Part shown: positions 17,736-26,554 of the stretch, one piece after another
Numbering within the stretch: position 1 is the stretch's first letter
How the letters are laid out: each line of letters starts with the position of its first letter
Assembly: GCA_001650955.1 (NCBI GenBank)
Contig: LXYP01000012.1
Coordinates: 140,157 to 204,156, forward strand
DNA length: 64,000 nt
Direction of reading: 5' to 3'
Origin: Sphingomonadales bacterium EhC05
GTDB taxonomy: Bacteria > Pseudomonadota > Alphaproteobacteria > Sphingomonadales > Sphingomonadaceae
Made by a program: the position numbers and the translations under genes
The notes under the pieces: model-generated
Databases searched by the model: none
What the model was told of the DNA's origin: nothing
The model's input: only the letters and a program-made list of their open reading frames with translations

Positions 17736-19247
17736 ATGACTAAAGTCGAAAAATCGCAAAATGAACTGTTCCAAAAAGCGGCCGTTATCGGCTCGGGCTT
17801 TGGTGGACTCGCGCTGGCCATTCGCCTGCAATCTGCGGGGATCCAGACAACAATATTGGAGAGTCGCGACAAGCCCGGTGGCCGGGCCTATTTCTGGGAA
17901 AAAGAAGGGTTTATCTTTGATGGCGGGCCGACCGTTATCACCGACCCGGATTGCCTGTCCCAGCTATGGGAACTCACCGGCCATGATATGGCCAAAGATA
18001 TTGAACTGATGCCGGTGTCGCCATTTTACCGGCTCAACTGGCCCGACGGAACCAATTTCGACTATGTCAATGATCCGGATGAACTTTACGCCAATATTGC
18101 AGCGATCGAACCCGATGATGTCGCGGGATATAAGAAATTCCTCGAATATAGCGGCGGGCTCTACGAAGAAGGCTATGTCAAGCTAGGCACCAAGGCCTTT
18201 CTCGATTTCAAGTCTATGATCAAGGCAGCCCCTGCCCTGATAAAATTTGAGGCCTATCGCTCGGTCTACGCCAAGGTTTCCGGCTTTGTGAAAAATGAGA
18301 AATTGCGCGAATTCCTCTCGTTCCAGTCGCTACTCGTCGGCGGCAATCCAATGAAAACCAGCGCGATTTACGGCCTCATCCACAAGCTCGAGCGGCTTGG
18401 CGGAGTGTGGTTTGCCAAAGGCGGGACCAACATGCTGGTCGCCGCGATGGTCAAGCATTTTGAACGGATCGGCGGGGTCATTCGGCTCGATGATCCGGTG
18501 ACAAAAATCGACACGGTCGGCGATCGCGCGTCCGGCATCACCTGCAAATCCGGCTGGAGTGAAAATTTTGACGCCGTCGCGTCCAATGCGGATGTGATGC
18601 ACAGCTATCGCGACCTGCTCGACCATAAGCACCGCAGCGACAAAGTGACTGGCAAATTGCTGAAGAAGAAATATTCCCCCTCTTTGTTCGTCGTCCACTT
18701 TGGCTTGAAGGGAAGCTGGCCGGGCATTCCGCATCATATGATCCTGTTCGGGCCGCGCTACAAAGGCTTGCTCGATGATATTTATGACAATGGCGTGCTA
18801 CCGAGCGATTTCTCGCTTTATCTCCACCACCCAACGATCACCGACCCGGAAATGGCACCAGAAGGCCATAGCACATTCTACGTGCTCGCACCGGTTCCCC
18901 ATCAGGGCAAGTTGCCAATCGACTGGGAAGAAATGGGGCCAATTTACGAAAAACGCATTTTGGATGAAATCGGTCACCGCCTGATACCCGATATTCATGA
19001 CCGGATTGTCACCAGCTTTCACTATACACCGCAAGATTTCGGCAGCGACCTCAATGCCCATCTCGGCAGTGCATTCTCGCTGGAACCACTGCTCACCCAA
19101 AGCGCTTGGTTCCGGGTGCACAATCGCGATGATGTGATCGACAATCTCTATTTTGTCGGCGCAGGCACCCATCCCGGAGCGGGAATACCCGGTGTTGTCG
19201 GCAGTGCGAAAGCGACCGCTGAACTGATGCTGGAGGACATGCTCTAG
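17736..19247 (+). CDS. crtI: Phytoene desaturase CrtI
   Basis: 503 residues. The N-terminal FAD-binding motif is V-I-G-S-G-F-G-G-L-A-L-A, followed by K-P-G-G-R-A-Y and the F-D-G-G-P-T-V-I-T segment of CrtI-type desaturases. The C-terminal signature reads Y-F-V-G-A-G-T-H-P-G-A-G-I-P-G-V-V-G-S-A-K. CrtI performs the stepwise dehydrogenation of phytoene to lycopene (or neurosporene) at the membrane. It lies between crtY and crtB with 13- and 8-base gaps, so the three are one operon. Length is normal for the family. Confidence 0.96.
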   Translation: MTKVEKSQNELFQKAAVIGSGFGGLALAIRLQSAGIQTTILESRDKPGGRAYFWEKEGFIFDGGPTVITDPDCLSQLWELTGHDMAKDIELMPVSPFYRLNWPDGTNFDYVNDPDELYANIAAIEPDDVAGYKKFLEYSGGLYEEGYVKLGTKAFLDFKSMIKAAPALIKFEAYRSVYAKVSGFVKNEKLREFLSFQSLLVGGNPMKTSAIYGLIHKLERLGGVWFAKGGTNMLVAAMVKHFERIGGVIRLDDPVTKIDTVGDRASGITCKSGWSENFDAVASNADVMHSYRDLLDHKHRSDKVTGKLLKKKYSPSLFVVHFGLKGSWPGIPHHMILFGPRYKGLLDDIYDNGVLPSDFSLYLHHPTITDPEMAPEGHSTFYVLAPVPHQGKLPIDWEEMGPIYEKRILDEIGHRLIPDIHDRIVTSFHYTPQDFGSDLNAHLGSAFSLEPLLTQSAWFRVHNRDDVIDNLYFVGAGTHPGAGIPGVVGSAKATAELMLEDML

Positions 19248-19255
19248 AGCTTGCC

Positions 19256-20197
19256 ATGAACCGGACCAATCTTGTCCTCCACGCCCAAACGAGCATCGAA
19301 CGAGGTTCCAAATCCTTTTCGCGGGCGTCGAAACTCTTTTCCAAACAGACGCGCCAGCGCGCGTGGCTGCTCTATTATTGGTGCCGCGCCTGTGATGATC
19401 TCGCCGATGGCCAGGACCATGGTCATGGCATGTCAGCTGTTGCCGATGCAGAAAAAACGGTTGCCGCAATGCGGATGATGACCGCCCGAGCCCAAGGCGG
19501 AGAACAGACAGGAAATCCGCCGTTTGACGCATTTGGTGCGGTTGCGCAGGAATGTCATATTCCCAAATTTCTGGCCGACGATATGATCGATGGCTTCGCT
19601 CTGGATGCCCAAGACTGGCGTCCCGAAACCGAAGCTGATCTTCTACAATATTGCTACCATGTCGCGGGAGCTGTCGGCTGCATGATGGCGATTGTCATGG
19701 GTGTGCCGACAAGTGACAATGAAACGCTCGACCGTGCCTGCGACCTTGGTCTGGCTTTTCAGCTTGCGAACATCGCCCGTGACATCGCAGAAGATGATGC
19801 GGCCGGTCGTTGCTATTTGCCACGCGAATGGCTGCAAGAAGCGCGGCTTGATCCGGATAATATCCTCGACCCTGCCCGCCGGGACGCCTTGGTGATGTTG
19901 GTGAATCGCCTGTGCGATCTGGCTGGAGATTATGAAGCCTCGGCGCGTGTCGGTGCAGCAAAACTATCTTTCCGTTCCCGCTGGGCAGTATTGGCCGCGG
20001 CAGGCATATATGGTGACATCGCCCGAGCCGTAAGAAAGAGCAATGGCGCTTCGCTCGACCAGCGCGTGTTCACGAGCAAGCTCGACAAGCTGGGCTGGAT
20101 CGTGAAGGCATTTGGTCAAGCCTTGTTGCGACCAGCCACGCGCGAACGCAAAGGTCTGTGGACAAGAGAGCGGCCTGCAGATGCCGCTATTCGCTAG
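19256..20197 (+). CDS. crtB: Phytoene synthase CrtB
   Basis: 313 residues. The first Asp-rich motif is in Y-Y-W-C-R-A-C-D-D-L-A-D-G and the second in L-A-N-I-A-R-D-I-A-E-D-D-A-A-G-R-C-Y-L-P. These bind the Mg2+-diphosphates of the two geranylgeranyl diphosphates condensed head-to-head to phytoene. It starts eight bases after crtI and ends 11 bases inside the stop-side of the convergent cysQ gene. It completes the core of beta-carotene synthesis with the two upstream genes. Confidence 0.95.
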   Translation: MNRTNLVLHAQTSIERGSKSFSRASKLFSKQTRQRAWLLYYWCRACDDLADGQDHGHGMSAVADAEKTVAAMRMMTARAQGGEQTGNPPFDAFGAVAQECHIPKFLADDMIDGFALDAQDWRPETEADLLQYCYHVAGAVGCMMAIVMGVPTSDNETLDRACDLGLAFQLANIARDIAEDDAAGRCYLPREWLQEARLDPDNILDPARRDALVMLVNRLCDLAGDYEASARVGAAKLSFRSRWAVLAAAGIYGDIARAVRKSNGASLDQRVFTSKLDKLGWIVKAFGQALLRPATRERKGLWTRERPADAAIR

Positions 20198-20975
20198 CCC
20201 CATTTTCATCGACATATTTGCTGATCCGCTTGACCGCTTGATCATAGAGGCCACTGGCGCAGCATAATACACCCAGAGCTTTGCCATGGGTTCCGTTATA
20301 CACCAATGTTTCGCCCAAGGCATTGCTGACTCTGGCGCCTGCCTCGGCGGCGATCACATGAGCGGCAGCAATATCCCATTCATGGCCCCATCTTGTCGAT
20401 GCCACGACATCCGCGCGATCATCGGCGACCATCGCCATTCTCAGCGCAATGCTATTTGGCTTGGGGACAGCGGTCAGGTTGAGCTCTGGTGGCAGTTCTT
20501 CCGCGGGAATGCGGCAGCCGTCATATTGGGTGCGCGGACTCGAGATCAGCGCGCGGCCATTGACTTGCGTGTGACTGCCTGCCTTTGCCACCCAGGTTTC
20601 GGTCATCGCGGGCGCGTCCAACACCCCGAAAATCGGCTTTTCATTTTGCACCAGAGCAACCGAAACGCACCAACCGGTCTTGCCTTTGACATAGTCTTTT
20701 GTGCCATCAATCGGGTCGACAACCCATGTCAATTCGGCGCCAGCTCCGCTGTGATCGATATGGGTTTCTTCGGAAAGCCAGCCGGCTTCGGGGACAAGCT
20801 TTTCCAGCTCGGACCTCAGGAAGCGATCGACGGCAATATCCGCATCGCTAACAATCTGCCCCGGCGATTTCTCCCAGGTCTTGTCTTCGGTTCTGCCAAG
20901 CTGCCATTGGCGCATCGCCAGCGCTCCGCCCTCTTTGGTAATGGCAACCACGCGGTCAAAATCAATGTCAGCCAA
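20187..20975 (-). CDS. cysQ: 3'(2'),5'-bisphosphate nucleotidase, CysQ-like inositol monophosphatase family
   Basis: 262 residues. The lithium-sensitive phosphatase signature appears as L-S-E-E-T (about 67-71) and W-V-V-D-P-I-D-G-T-K-D-Y (about 84-95), which bind two or three Mg2+ ions. A later E-W-D-I-A-A-A-H-V-I-A-A-E-A-G-A matches the second inositol-phosphatase signature (W-D-x-A-A). CysQ removes the 3'-phosphate of PAP formed during sulfate assimilation; assignment over inositol monophosphatase is based on overall similarity of the motif spacing and is less certain than the family. The end overlaps crtB by 11 bases. Confidence 0.82.
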   Translation of the reverse strand: MADIDFDRVVAITKEGGALAMRQWQLGRTEDKTWEKSPGQIVSDADIAVDRFLRSELEKLVPEAGWLSEETHIDHSGAGAELTWVVDPIDGTKDYVKGKTGWCVSVALVQNEKPIFGVLDAPAMTETWVAKAGSHTQVNGRALISSPRTQYDGCRIPAEELPPELNLTAVPKPNSIALRMAMVADDRADVVASTRWGHEWDIAAAHVIAAEAGARVSNALGETLVYNGTHGKALGVLCCASGLYDQAVKRISKYVDENGASE

Positions 20976-21044
20976 TTGTGAAATTCTCCATTTGCCCTGA
21001 GCCAGTCAAAGGGCGCGTCTGTATCGATAGACGCGGTTCGACAA

Positions 21045-21070
21045 GCTGACCACTAGTGCTATTGGTCAGC
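21045..21070. repeat. Perfect 8-base inverted repeat at the pmbA stop
   Basis: Arms gctgacca (21045-21052) and tggtcagc (21063-21070) enclose a ten-base loop, with the right arm containing the stop codon of the pmbA gene. It may serve as a 3'-end hairpin, but no U-rich tail follows on the minus strand, so it is not called a terminator. Confidence 0.5.
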
Positions 21071-22412
21071 CTCCGGCAACCGTCATACTGTCCGTGCGCA
21101 ATGTCGGAACATTGATCGAAAATTCATATTCCAGATCGTCCGCCGGGATCAGGCTGGCAAACATGTCTTTCAGGTTCCCGGCGATGGTAATCTCGGAAAC
21201 CGGTGGTCCGATCTCGCCATCGACGATCAGGAACCCGCCTGCCCCGCGGCTATAGTCGCCGGTCACGGGATTGACCCCCATGCCGATCAATTCGGTGATA
21301 TAGACACCATGTTTGATGTCCTTGATCAGTTCCGCCTTGCTGATTGATCCGGCGCACATGTGCAAATTGGTAACGCTCACGCCGGGCGAACCGCCGACAC
21401 CGCGCGATGCATGGCCGGTGGGCTGCAGCCCCAATTGACGCGCCGATGCGCTTTCCATGATCCACTGGGTCAGCTGTCCATTGTCGACCAGCTTGGTCTT
21501 GGCCGTCGGCAGCCCTTCGCCGTCAAACGCCTTTGAACGCAATCCGCGCTTGCGGTGCGGACAGTCGATGACGGTGATGGCACTATCAAACACCTGAGTA
21601 CCCAGAGCATCCAGCAAGAAACTGGTTTTGCGAGCGATGGCGCTGCCGGATATCGCGCCAAGATAGTGACCGAGCAGGCTGTTGCCCACGCGTGGGTCAT
21701 AGACGACCGGCATCGCACCGGATTCAAAATCGACAGGATTGAGCCGAGCTATGGCCCGCTCTCCGGCTTCCCGGCCAACCGCTTCCGCATCTTTCAAATC
21801 TTCAAAATAGCGTGTGCTGCCATAGGCATAGTCGCGTTCCATACCGTCGCCTTCGCCGGCAATCACGCTCGCTGACACGCTATAGCCGCTGGTCGAATAT
21901 GCGCCTGAAAATCCATGGCTGGTGGCCAAGGCAACAATGCTGCGCCCAGCGCTAGCTCCGCCACCTTCGCTATTGGTCACGCCTTCTACGGCGCGTGCGG
22001 CATCTTCGGCTTTGAGTGCCATTTCCCGTAATATTTCGGGCTGCGGATCCTGCCCGTCATCACCATCTATCGGATGCGGCGCGGTTTTGAGAATCAGTTC
22101 CTCTGGCGCAAGGCCGGCATATTTATCTTCCGGTGCTTCCTTGGCCATATCAATCGCGCGTCCCACGAGAGAAGACAATATGTCGGGATTCATATTTGAC
22201 GACGACACGGTCGCCGATCTCGAGCCAACGAAAACACGCAGACCGATTTCTTCACCTTCGGAACGCTCGACATCTTCCAAATTGCCCAGGCGCATTTGCA
22301 CCTGCGTCGCCGCATCGCACACATAAATGGCGTCGGCGGCGTCGGCTCCGGCTTGTTTGGCTTGGGATATCAGGGCATTGGCGCGGTCTTGCGCTTCTTC
22401 GGGCTTTAGCAT
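21066..22412 (-). CDS. pmbA: PmbA/TldE-family metallopeptidase-like protein
   Basis: 448 residues from MLKPEEAQ at 22412; an upstream ATG at 22436 adds only eight residues. The TldD/PmbA fold is recognised from V-E-R-S-E-G-E-E-I-G-L-R-V-F-V-G, then G-S-A-I-A-R-K-T-S-F-L-L-D, and G-V-N-P-V-T-G-D-Y-S-R-G-A-G-G-F near the end. PmbA (TldE) partners TldD in a heterodimeric metalloprotease that matures small peptides and can degrade unfolded short peptides; TldE lacks the TldD zinc HExxxH motif, and no such motif is seen here. TldD is not in the window. Adjacent to cysQ on the same strand. Confidence 0.88.
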   Translation of the reverse strand: MLKPEEAQDRANALISQAKQAGADAADAIYVCDAATQVQMRLGNLEDVERSEGEEIGLRVFVGSRSATVSSSNMNPDILSSLVGRAIDMAKEAPEDKYAGLAPEELILKTAPHPIDGDDGQDPQPEILREMALKAEDAARAVEGVTNSEGGGASAGRSIVALATSHGFSGAYSTSGYSVSASVIAGEGDGMERDYAYGSTRYFEDLKDAEAVGREAGERAIARLNPVDFESGAMPVVYDPRVGNSLLGHYLGAISGSAIARKTSFLLDALGTQVFDSAITVIDCPHRKRGLRSKAFDGEGLPTAKTKLVDNGQLTQWIMESASARQLGLQPTGHASRGVGGSPGVSVTNLHMCAGSISKAELIKDIKHGVYITELIGMGVNPVTGDYSRGAGGFLIVDGEIGPPVSEITIAGNLKDMFASLIPADDLEYEFSINVPTLRTDSMTVAGG

Positions 22413-22480
22413 GTGCAGGACATAGGTACGCGGCACGACAAGGTCAACGCCGCTATCGGATCAACGATGGAGAAAATCGA

Positions 22481-22882
22481 TCAGGCGGAAAACATCATTC
22501 CGGCAATTTTGATCAAAGCGATGAATATGAAGGGCAGGCCCAGCGCCAAGACCCATAATACAATCTGATCGGCACGAAATTTTGCAGCCAGACTTTGTTG
22601 CGACAAACCGCTATTGGCCATATTGTCCCAGCGTTTCTCATATTTACGGCAAAATGGGATGATCACCGCGACCAATAAAATCAGGCCAAAATAGGGGGCG
22701 ATCGTCATGCCTTTGGATTGGATAAAACTAAGGACAAAGAATATCTGCATCATTGTGTAGACGAGCAAGGCTGCCGCACAATTATTGCTCATTTTCTTGT
22801 TCCACATCACCGCGCCTGACGTACGGACGTCTCCATAGCCGGATCGTTTAGCAACTGCTTTGCGGGATGCTGATGCAACCAT
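22481..22882 (-). CDS. Small membrane protein, unknown
   Basis: 133 residues from the ATG at 22882, chosen for its spacing from GAGGGG; frames to 22939 add unconserved sequence. Three hydrophobic segments (about 35-55, 58-76 and 104-130) separated by charged loops such as C-R-K-Y-E-K-R-W-D place it in the inner membrane. I do not recognise a family. It is divergent from the old yellow enzyme gene with a 206-base spacer holding an AT-rich stretch, so it likely has its own promoter. Confidence 0.6.
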   Translation of the reverse strand: MVASASRKAVAKRSGYGDVRTSGAVMWNKKMSNNCAAALLVYTMMQIFFVLSFIQSKGMTIAPYFGLILLVAVIIPFCRKYEKRWDNMANSGLSQQSLAAKFRADQIVLWVLALGLPFIFIALIKIAGMMFSA

Positions 22883-23088
22883 TTCCATTCCCCTCAGAGT
22901 GTCTTCGCCTATAGCAGTCGAGATTACCCCGTTCTGCACAGATACAACACTATAACTATTTTTTTGAAAAAGCCAAATATTCCGCTTTTTCGGCAGATTA
23001 TATCCTTAATTGCGGGTTCTGCTTGCCAAAAATTACCATTTGAGACAGAATCAGTTTTCATTCGCAATTCAAATTCTGGGGCCCATTC

Positions 23089-24381
23089 ATGTCATCTCTG
23101 CTTTCTGATCCGCTCACCCTCCCTTGTGGTGCCATCCTGCCCAATCGCATAGCCAAAGGCGCGATGACCGAAGGCATGGCCACGCCCGATGGTGTTGCGA
23201 CGCCTGAATTGGAACGTCTCTATGGTATCTGGTCTGACGGCGGCGCGGGAATGCTGCTCAGCGGCAATATCCAGATTGACCGCCACCATCTCGAGCGGCC
23301 CGGAAATGTCGTGATCGACGGACCCGCAGATGATCCGACAATGGCGGCGCTGAAAAGCTGGACCAAAGCCGCCACCCGCAATGGCAATCATTTTTGGGCC
23401 CAGATCAGCCATGGCGGGCGCCAGACCCAAAGCAATGTCAACAAACATCCCAAGGCCCCCTCGGCGGTCAAGCTTGGCCTGCCTGGCGGCCAGTTTGGCG
23501 AACCTGTCGCGCTCACCATTTCAGAGATAGAAGAATTGACGGATCGCTTCGCGCTTGCCGCAAAAACCTGCCAGGCGGCCGGCTTTACCGGCGCGCAGAT
23601 CCACGCCGCCCATGGCTATCTGCTGAGCAGCTTCCTGAGCCCCCGCTCCAACCAGCGCGAAGATGCCTATGGCGGACCGCTGGAAAACCGTGCCCGCTTC
23701 TTGCTCGACGTGATCGAGAAAACCCGCGCGGCGGTCGGGCCTGACTTTCCGATATCGGTCAAGCTCAACAGCGCCGATTTCCAGAAAGGCGGATTTAATT
23801 TCGAAGACAGTCTGCAGGTCGTCCAGTGGCTCGAAGCGGCCAGCGTGGACCTCGTCGAGATATCGGGCGGCACCTATGAACAACCGGCCTTGATGGGCGC
23901 CGACGGGATGGAAGAGAAAGAGGAGCAGAATGTCGCGCCCTCGACCAAGGCGCGCGAGGCCTATTTCGTCGATTTTGCCAAGGCGATGCAGGCGGCGGTC
24001 ACCGTCCCGCTGATGGTCACTGGCGGTTTCCGTACCCGCGCGGCAATGACCAGTGCGCTGGAAAGCGGGGCTGCGGATCTGATCGGTCTTGGCCGCCCGA
24101 TGTGCGTGATGACCGACGCACCCAAGCAGCTATTGGAGGGATTGGAGGCACTGCCGCGCTTCGAAGATGAGCTCCAACTGATCCCCGATTGGTTAGGATT
24201 TCTCAATAAATTTCAAATGGTTAAAGCTATTTCAGGCTTTGCGACCATCTACTGGTTCTACGAGCAGCTGGAAAGTATCGGCAAGCGCGGCACCACCATC
24301 CCGAAGCTTAGCGTCTTCAAAGCCTTTCGGGCGGTCGAAGCGCGCAACAAACGGATATTGGCAGCGCGCACGCTGTCCTGA
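23089..24381 (+). CDS. Old yellow enzyme-family NADH:flavin oxidoreductase
   Basis: 430 residues. The beta/alpha-barrel signature I-H-A-A-H-G-Y-L-L-S-S-F-L-S-P-R-S-N-Q-R (about residues 167-186) is typical of the OYE/NADH:flavin oxidoreductase family. So is the FMN-binding end V-T-G-G-F-R-T-R and G-A-A-D-L-I-G-L-G-R-P. The NADH oxidase-like class reduces activated alkenes with FMN. An extra C-terminal tail of about 60 residues (Y-W-F-Y-E-Q-L and so on) goes beyond the barrel and is shared with relatives near 400-430 residues. It converges with the lipoxygenase gene, ten bases away. Confidence 0.88.
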   Translation: MSSLLSDPLTLPCGAILPNRIAKGAMTEGMATPDGVATPELERLYGIWSDGGAGMLLSGNIQIDRHHLERPGNVVIDGPADDPTMAALKSWTKAATRNGNHFWAQISHGGRQTQSNVNKHPKAPSAVKLGLPGGQFGEPVALTISEIEELTDRFALAAKTCQAAGFTGAQIHAAHGYLLSSFLSPRSNQREDAYGGPLENRARFLLDVIEKTRAAVGPDFPISVKLNSADFQKGGFNFEDSLQVVQWLEAASVDLVEISGGTYEQPALMGADGMEEKEEQNVAPSTKAREAYFVDFAKAMQAAVTVPLMVTGGFRTRAAMTSALESGAADLIGLGRPMCVMTDAPKQLLEGLEALPRFEDELQLIPDWLGFLNKFQMVKAISGFATIYWFYEQLESIGKRGTTIPKLSVFKAFRAVEARNKRILAARTLS

Positions 24382-24390
24382 CGGTCCCGA

Positions 24391-26373
24391 TCAGATATTG
24401 GTGCTGGTCGGAATCAGGCTCGGCTGCAGATAGGTATAGGGATGCATGCGGCGCTTGTTGCGGGCAATGATCCGCTCCTCGACCGCGCGTAATCCCGCCT
24501 GAAAGCGGGACAGCGGGCCTTCGTCACCCGTGATCCGTGGATCCTGAAACCAGCTTTTATAGGGTGCGCGATTGGTCTTATAGTCACCCAGCGGACGATA
24601 ATAGACCGACCCCAGAAGCACCAGCGACGACAATTGCAGGAGCGACAGCGACATTGGCGGCATATAGCCAATCCATTCCTGTTTATCATGGCCGTCCTGC
24701 TGCATCGGGGCCGCGCTCCAGCCGCCGCCCGTGATCGCCGGCGCGAAGGTCATGACCTGCTTTTGCGGGAAATTGACCGCCGCATGCTGGGCGCTGGCCG
24801 TGAAGATGATCATCGTGCAGACATCGACGAGCTGCGCCCGCGAGCTAATCGCTTCAAAGCCTTCCATCAGGCCTTCTGCGGCGATTGATGTCGCCCATAG
24901 TGCCAGCTCGCTATCCGCCGTAACCGCATCATCATCGGTATAATAGATATCAATATATTGCTCGGCCCATTCATGGATCGCGTTCCAGACCAGCAATGCA
25001 TCATCCCGATAGGGAAAATCGGGCAGCTTCGAGGCATCGCCGACATGCCGTCTGGCCATGTCATGAGGCACCATCTTGTCATAGAAATTGAACGAGAGGC
25101 GACCTTGAACGGCGGTCAACTGGCTGGAGGTGATTGTCCCGCCAAAAAATTGATCAATCGGCCCGCCCTGATTGATCAGGGTTTTCACCGCCAGATTGTT
25201 GATGAATAATGTGCCTTCAAAATGGGGCACAAGCAGAGACCAGAGCGGATGGATATTTGCCAGATTGCGGCGGGTCGCCACCGCAATCGCTTCGCTGACC
25301 AGATGGGTGCCGGCAAGATGGACGAACAGTTCGTGATAATTGCAGTCGGCGACCTGAACGACAAATTTGGCAATTTCCCAGCCCCATTTGTCTTTCTCGG
25401 CAACCGTCGGCGTCATCACCGGATATTGGGAGCTGTCCTGACCACATTGAATGGCCACCGCTTTCAGCGCCGATCCGCCGGGAGGCACCGCAAATAGCGC
25501 CATCGGCTGGTAGACATATTTGGCATGCCCCTGCCAGACACCCGCAACCAATATCTCCAGATCCTTGTAATCATTGAGGAAGACGCGACCATCGGCCAGC
25601 GCCTGTTGCAAATCATCACCGGGTATCGCCGCTGCATATTGTGCTGCACTGACCGGAAAATTTTCGGGCAGTTCGGCGATACCGGTGATCAGCATCGGGT
25701 TCGGACCAGCAACGCGGAGCCGAGCGAATTCATCATCATCCTGAAATGTATAGGCAATGCCGGGTGCTTTCATCGTCCGGAACTGATCGCGATAGGCTTC
25801 GATCGACTTGATATTCGCAGCCTCTTCGGCCTTCAGAATATCGATCAGGATCAGGAATATGTCATGCACTTCGCCGGCAAATTTCTGCAGCGCCGAGATA
25901 TCTGACGATTGCTCCGCTTCGGCAACGCCTGCCTCGAGCGCGTCGAGACCATTTTTCACATGACCATGTTTTTCACAAAGCGCAGCGACCGAGGAAGAAA
26001 TCTCCTGTGCCTGGGTCTGCGATTTGGAGACAATCTGTCTTGCCGCATCGTCCAGACCTGCAAGGATCGGGTGGAGTTCAACCGCGATCACATTCTCGAT
26101 GATAGCCAGGCCAACTTCGAGCACATGAAACCACCAGACGATCGACGGCTTGTCATCCGAAGGCACATGCGTCGCGAGCGGCACGCCCGGCAGGCTCGCA
26201 ATATCGGTGGTCCACTGATAGGCGGCGCAAGTCTTGGCAATCTGCGCGCGACGCTGCTGCCGCTGTTCGATCGTGTCATTCTGCGGCAGGCTGGGGTCAA
26301 CCGCACCGCGCTTCACCGTTTCAAGTTGAACGCCATCTTTGGCGACGATCGTTTGGGCGTTTTCAAATGACAT
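24391..26373 (-). CDS. Lipoxygenase (non-haem iron)
   Basis: 660 residues from MSFENAQT, chosen for AGGAG just upstream; the open frame to 26550 adds 59 unconserved residues. The iron-binding core is clear: H347-E-L-F-V-H352-L-A-G-T-H357, then a long A-x-x-R-x-L-A-N-I-H-P-L segment, a third ligand at H530-A-A-V-N534, and the obligatory C-terminal isoleucine (P-T-S-T-N-I660). These residues (two His, third His, Asn and terminal Ile carboxylate) are the canonical lipoxygenase ligands. It oxidises polyunsaturated fatty acids to hydroperoxides. No signal peptide is visible, unlike secreted Pseudomonas LoxA. It is divergent from a GGDEF gene. Confidence 0.95.
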   Translation of the reverse strand: MSFENAQTIVAKDGVQLETVKRGAVDPSLPQNDTIEQRQQRRAQIAKTCAAYQWTTDIASLPGVPLATHVPSDDKPSIVWWFHVLEVGLAIIENVIAVELHPILAGLDDAARQIVSKSQTQAQEISSSVAALCEKHGHVKNGLDALEAGVAEAEQSSDISALQKFAGEVHDIFLILIDILKAEEAANIKSIEAYRDQFRTMKAPGIAYTFQDDDEFARLRVAGPNPMLITGIAELPENFPVSAAQYAAAIPGDDLQQALADGRVFLNDYKDLEILVAGVWQGHAKYVYQPMALFAVPPGGSALKAVAIQCGQDSSQYPVMTPTVAEKDKWGWEIAKFVVQVADCNYHELFVHLAGTHLVSEAIAVATRRNLANIHPLWSLLVPHFEGTLFINNLAVKTLINQGGPIDQFFGGTITSSQLTAVQGRLSFNFYDKMVPHDMARRHVGDASKLPDFPYRDDALLVWNAIHEWAEQYIDIYYTDDDAVTADSELALWATSIAAEGLMEGFEAISSRAQLVDVCTMIIFTASAQHAAVNFPQKQVMTFAPAITGGGWSAAPMQQDGHDKQEWIGYMPPMSLSLLQLSSLVLLGSVYYRPLGDYKTNRAPYKSWFQDPRITGDEGPLSRFQAGLRAVEERIIARNKRRMHPYTYLQPSLIPTSTNI

Positions 26374-26554
26374 AACAGCTCCTGCTTTTGGAAATGGGGG
26401 GTGTTTCAGGCACCTTGGAATAGCAGAAACATGGTAAATTTTTGGTAAATCTATCCTCTTGTAAATTGGCTGATCAAGCCGGGCTTCAAGCCATTCCCGG
26501 CTGATGGTTTTCCCGGTTAACATCTCGTTTACGATATCTTGATAATCCAAGCGA

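Noticed and set aside
16505..17872. 455-codon open frame antisense to crtY
   Set aside because: Fully covered by crtY on the plus strand, with low-complexity composition and no motif.
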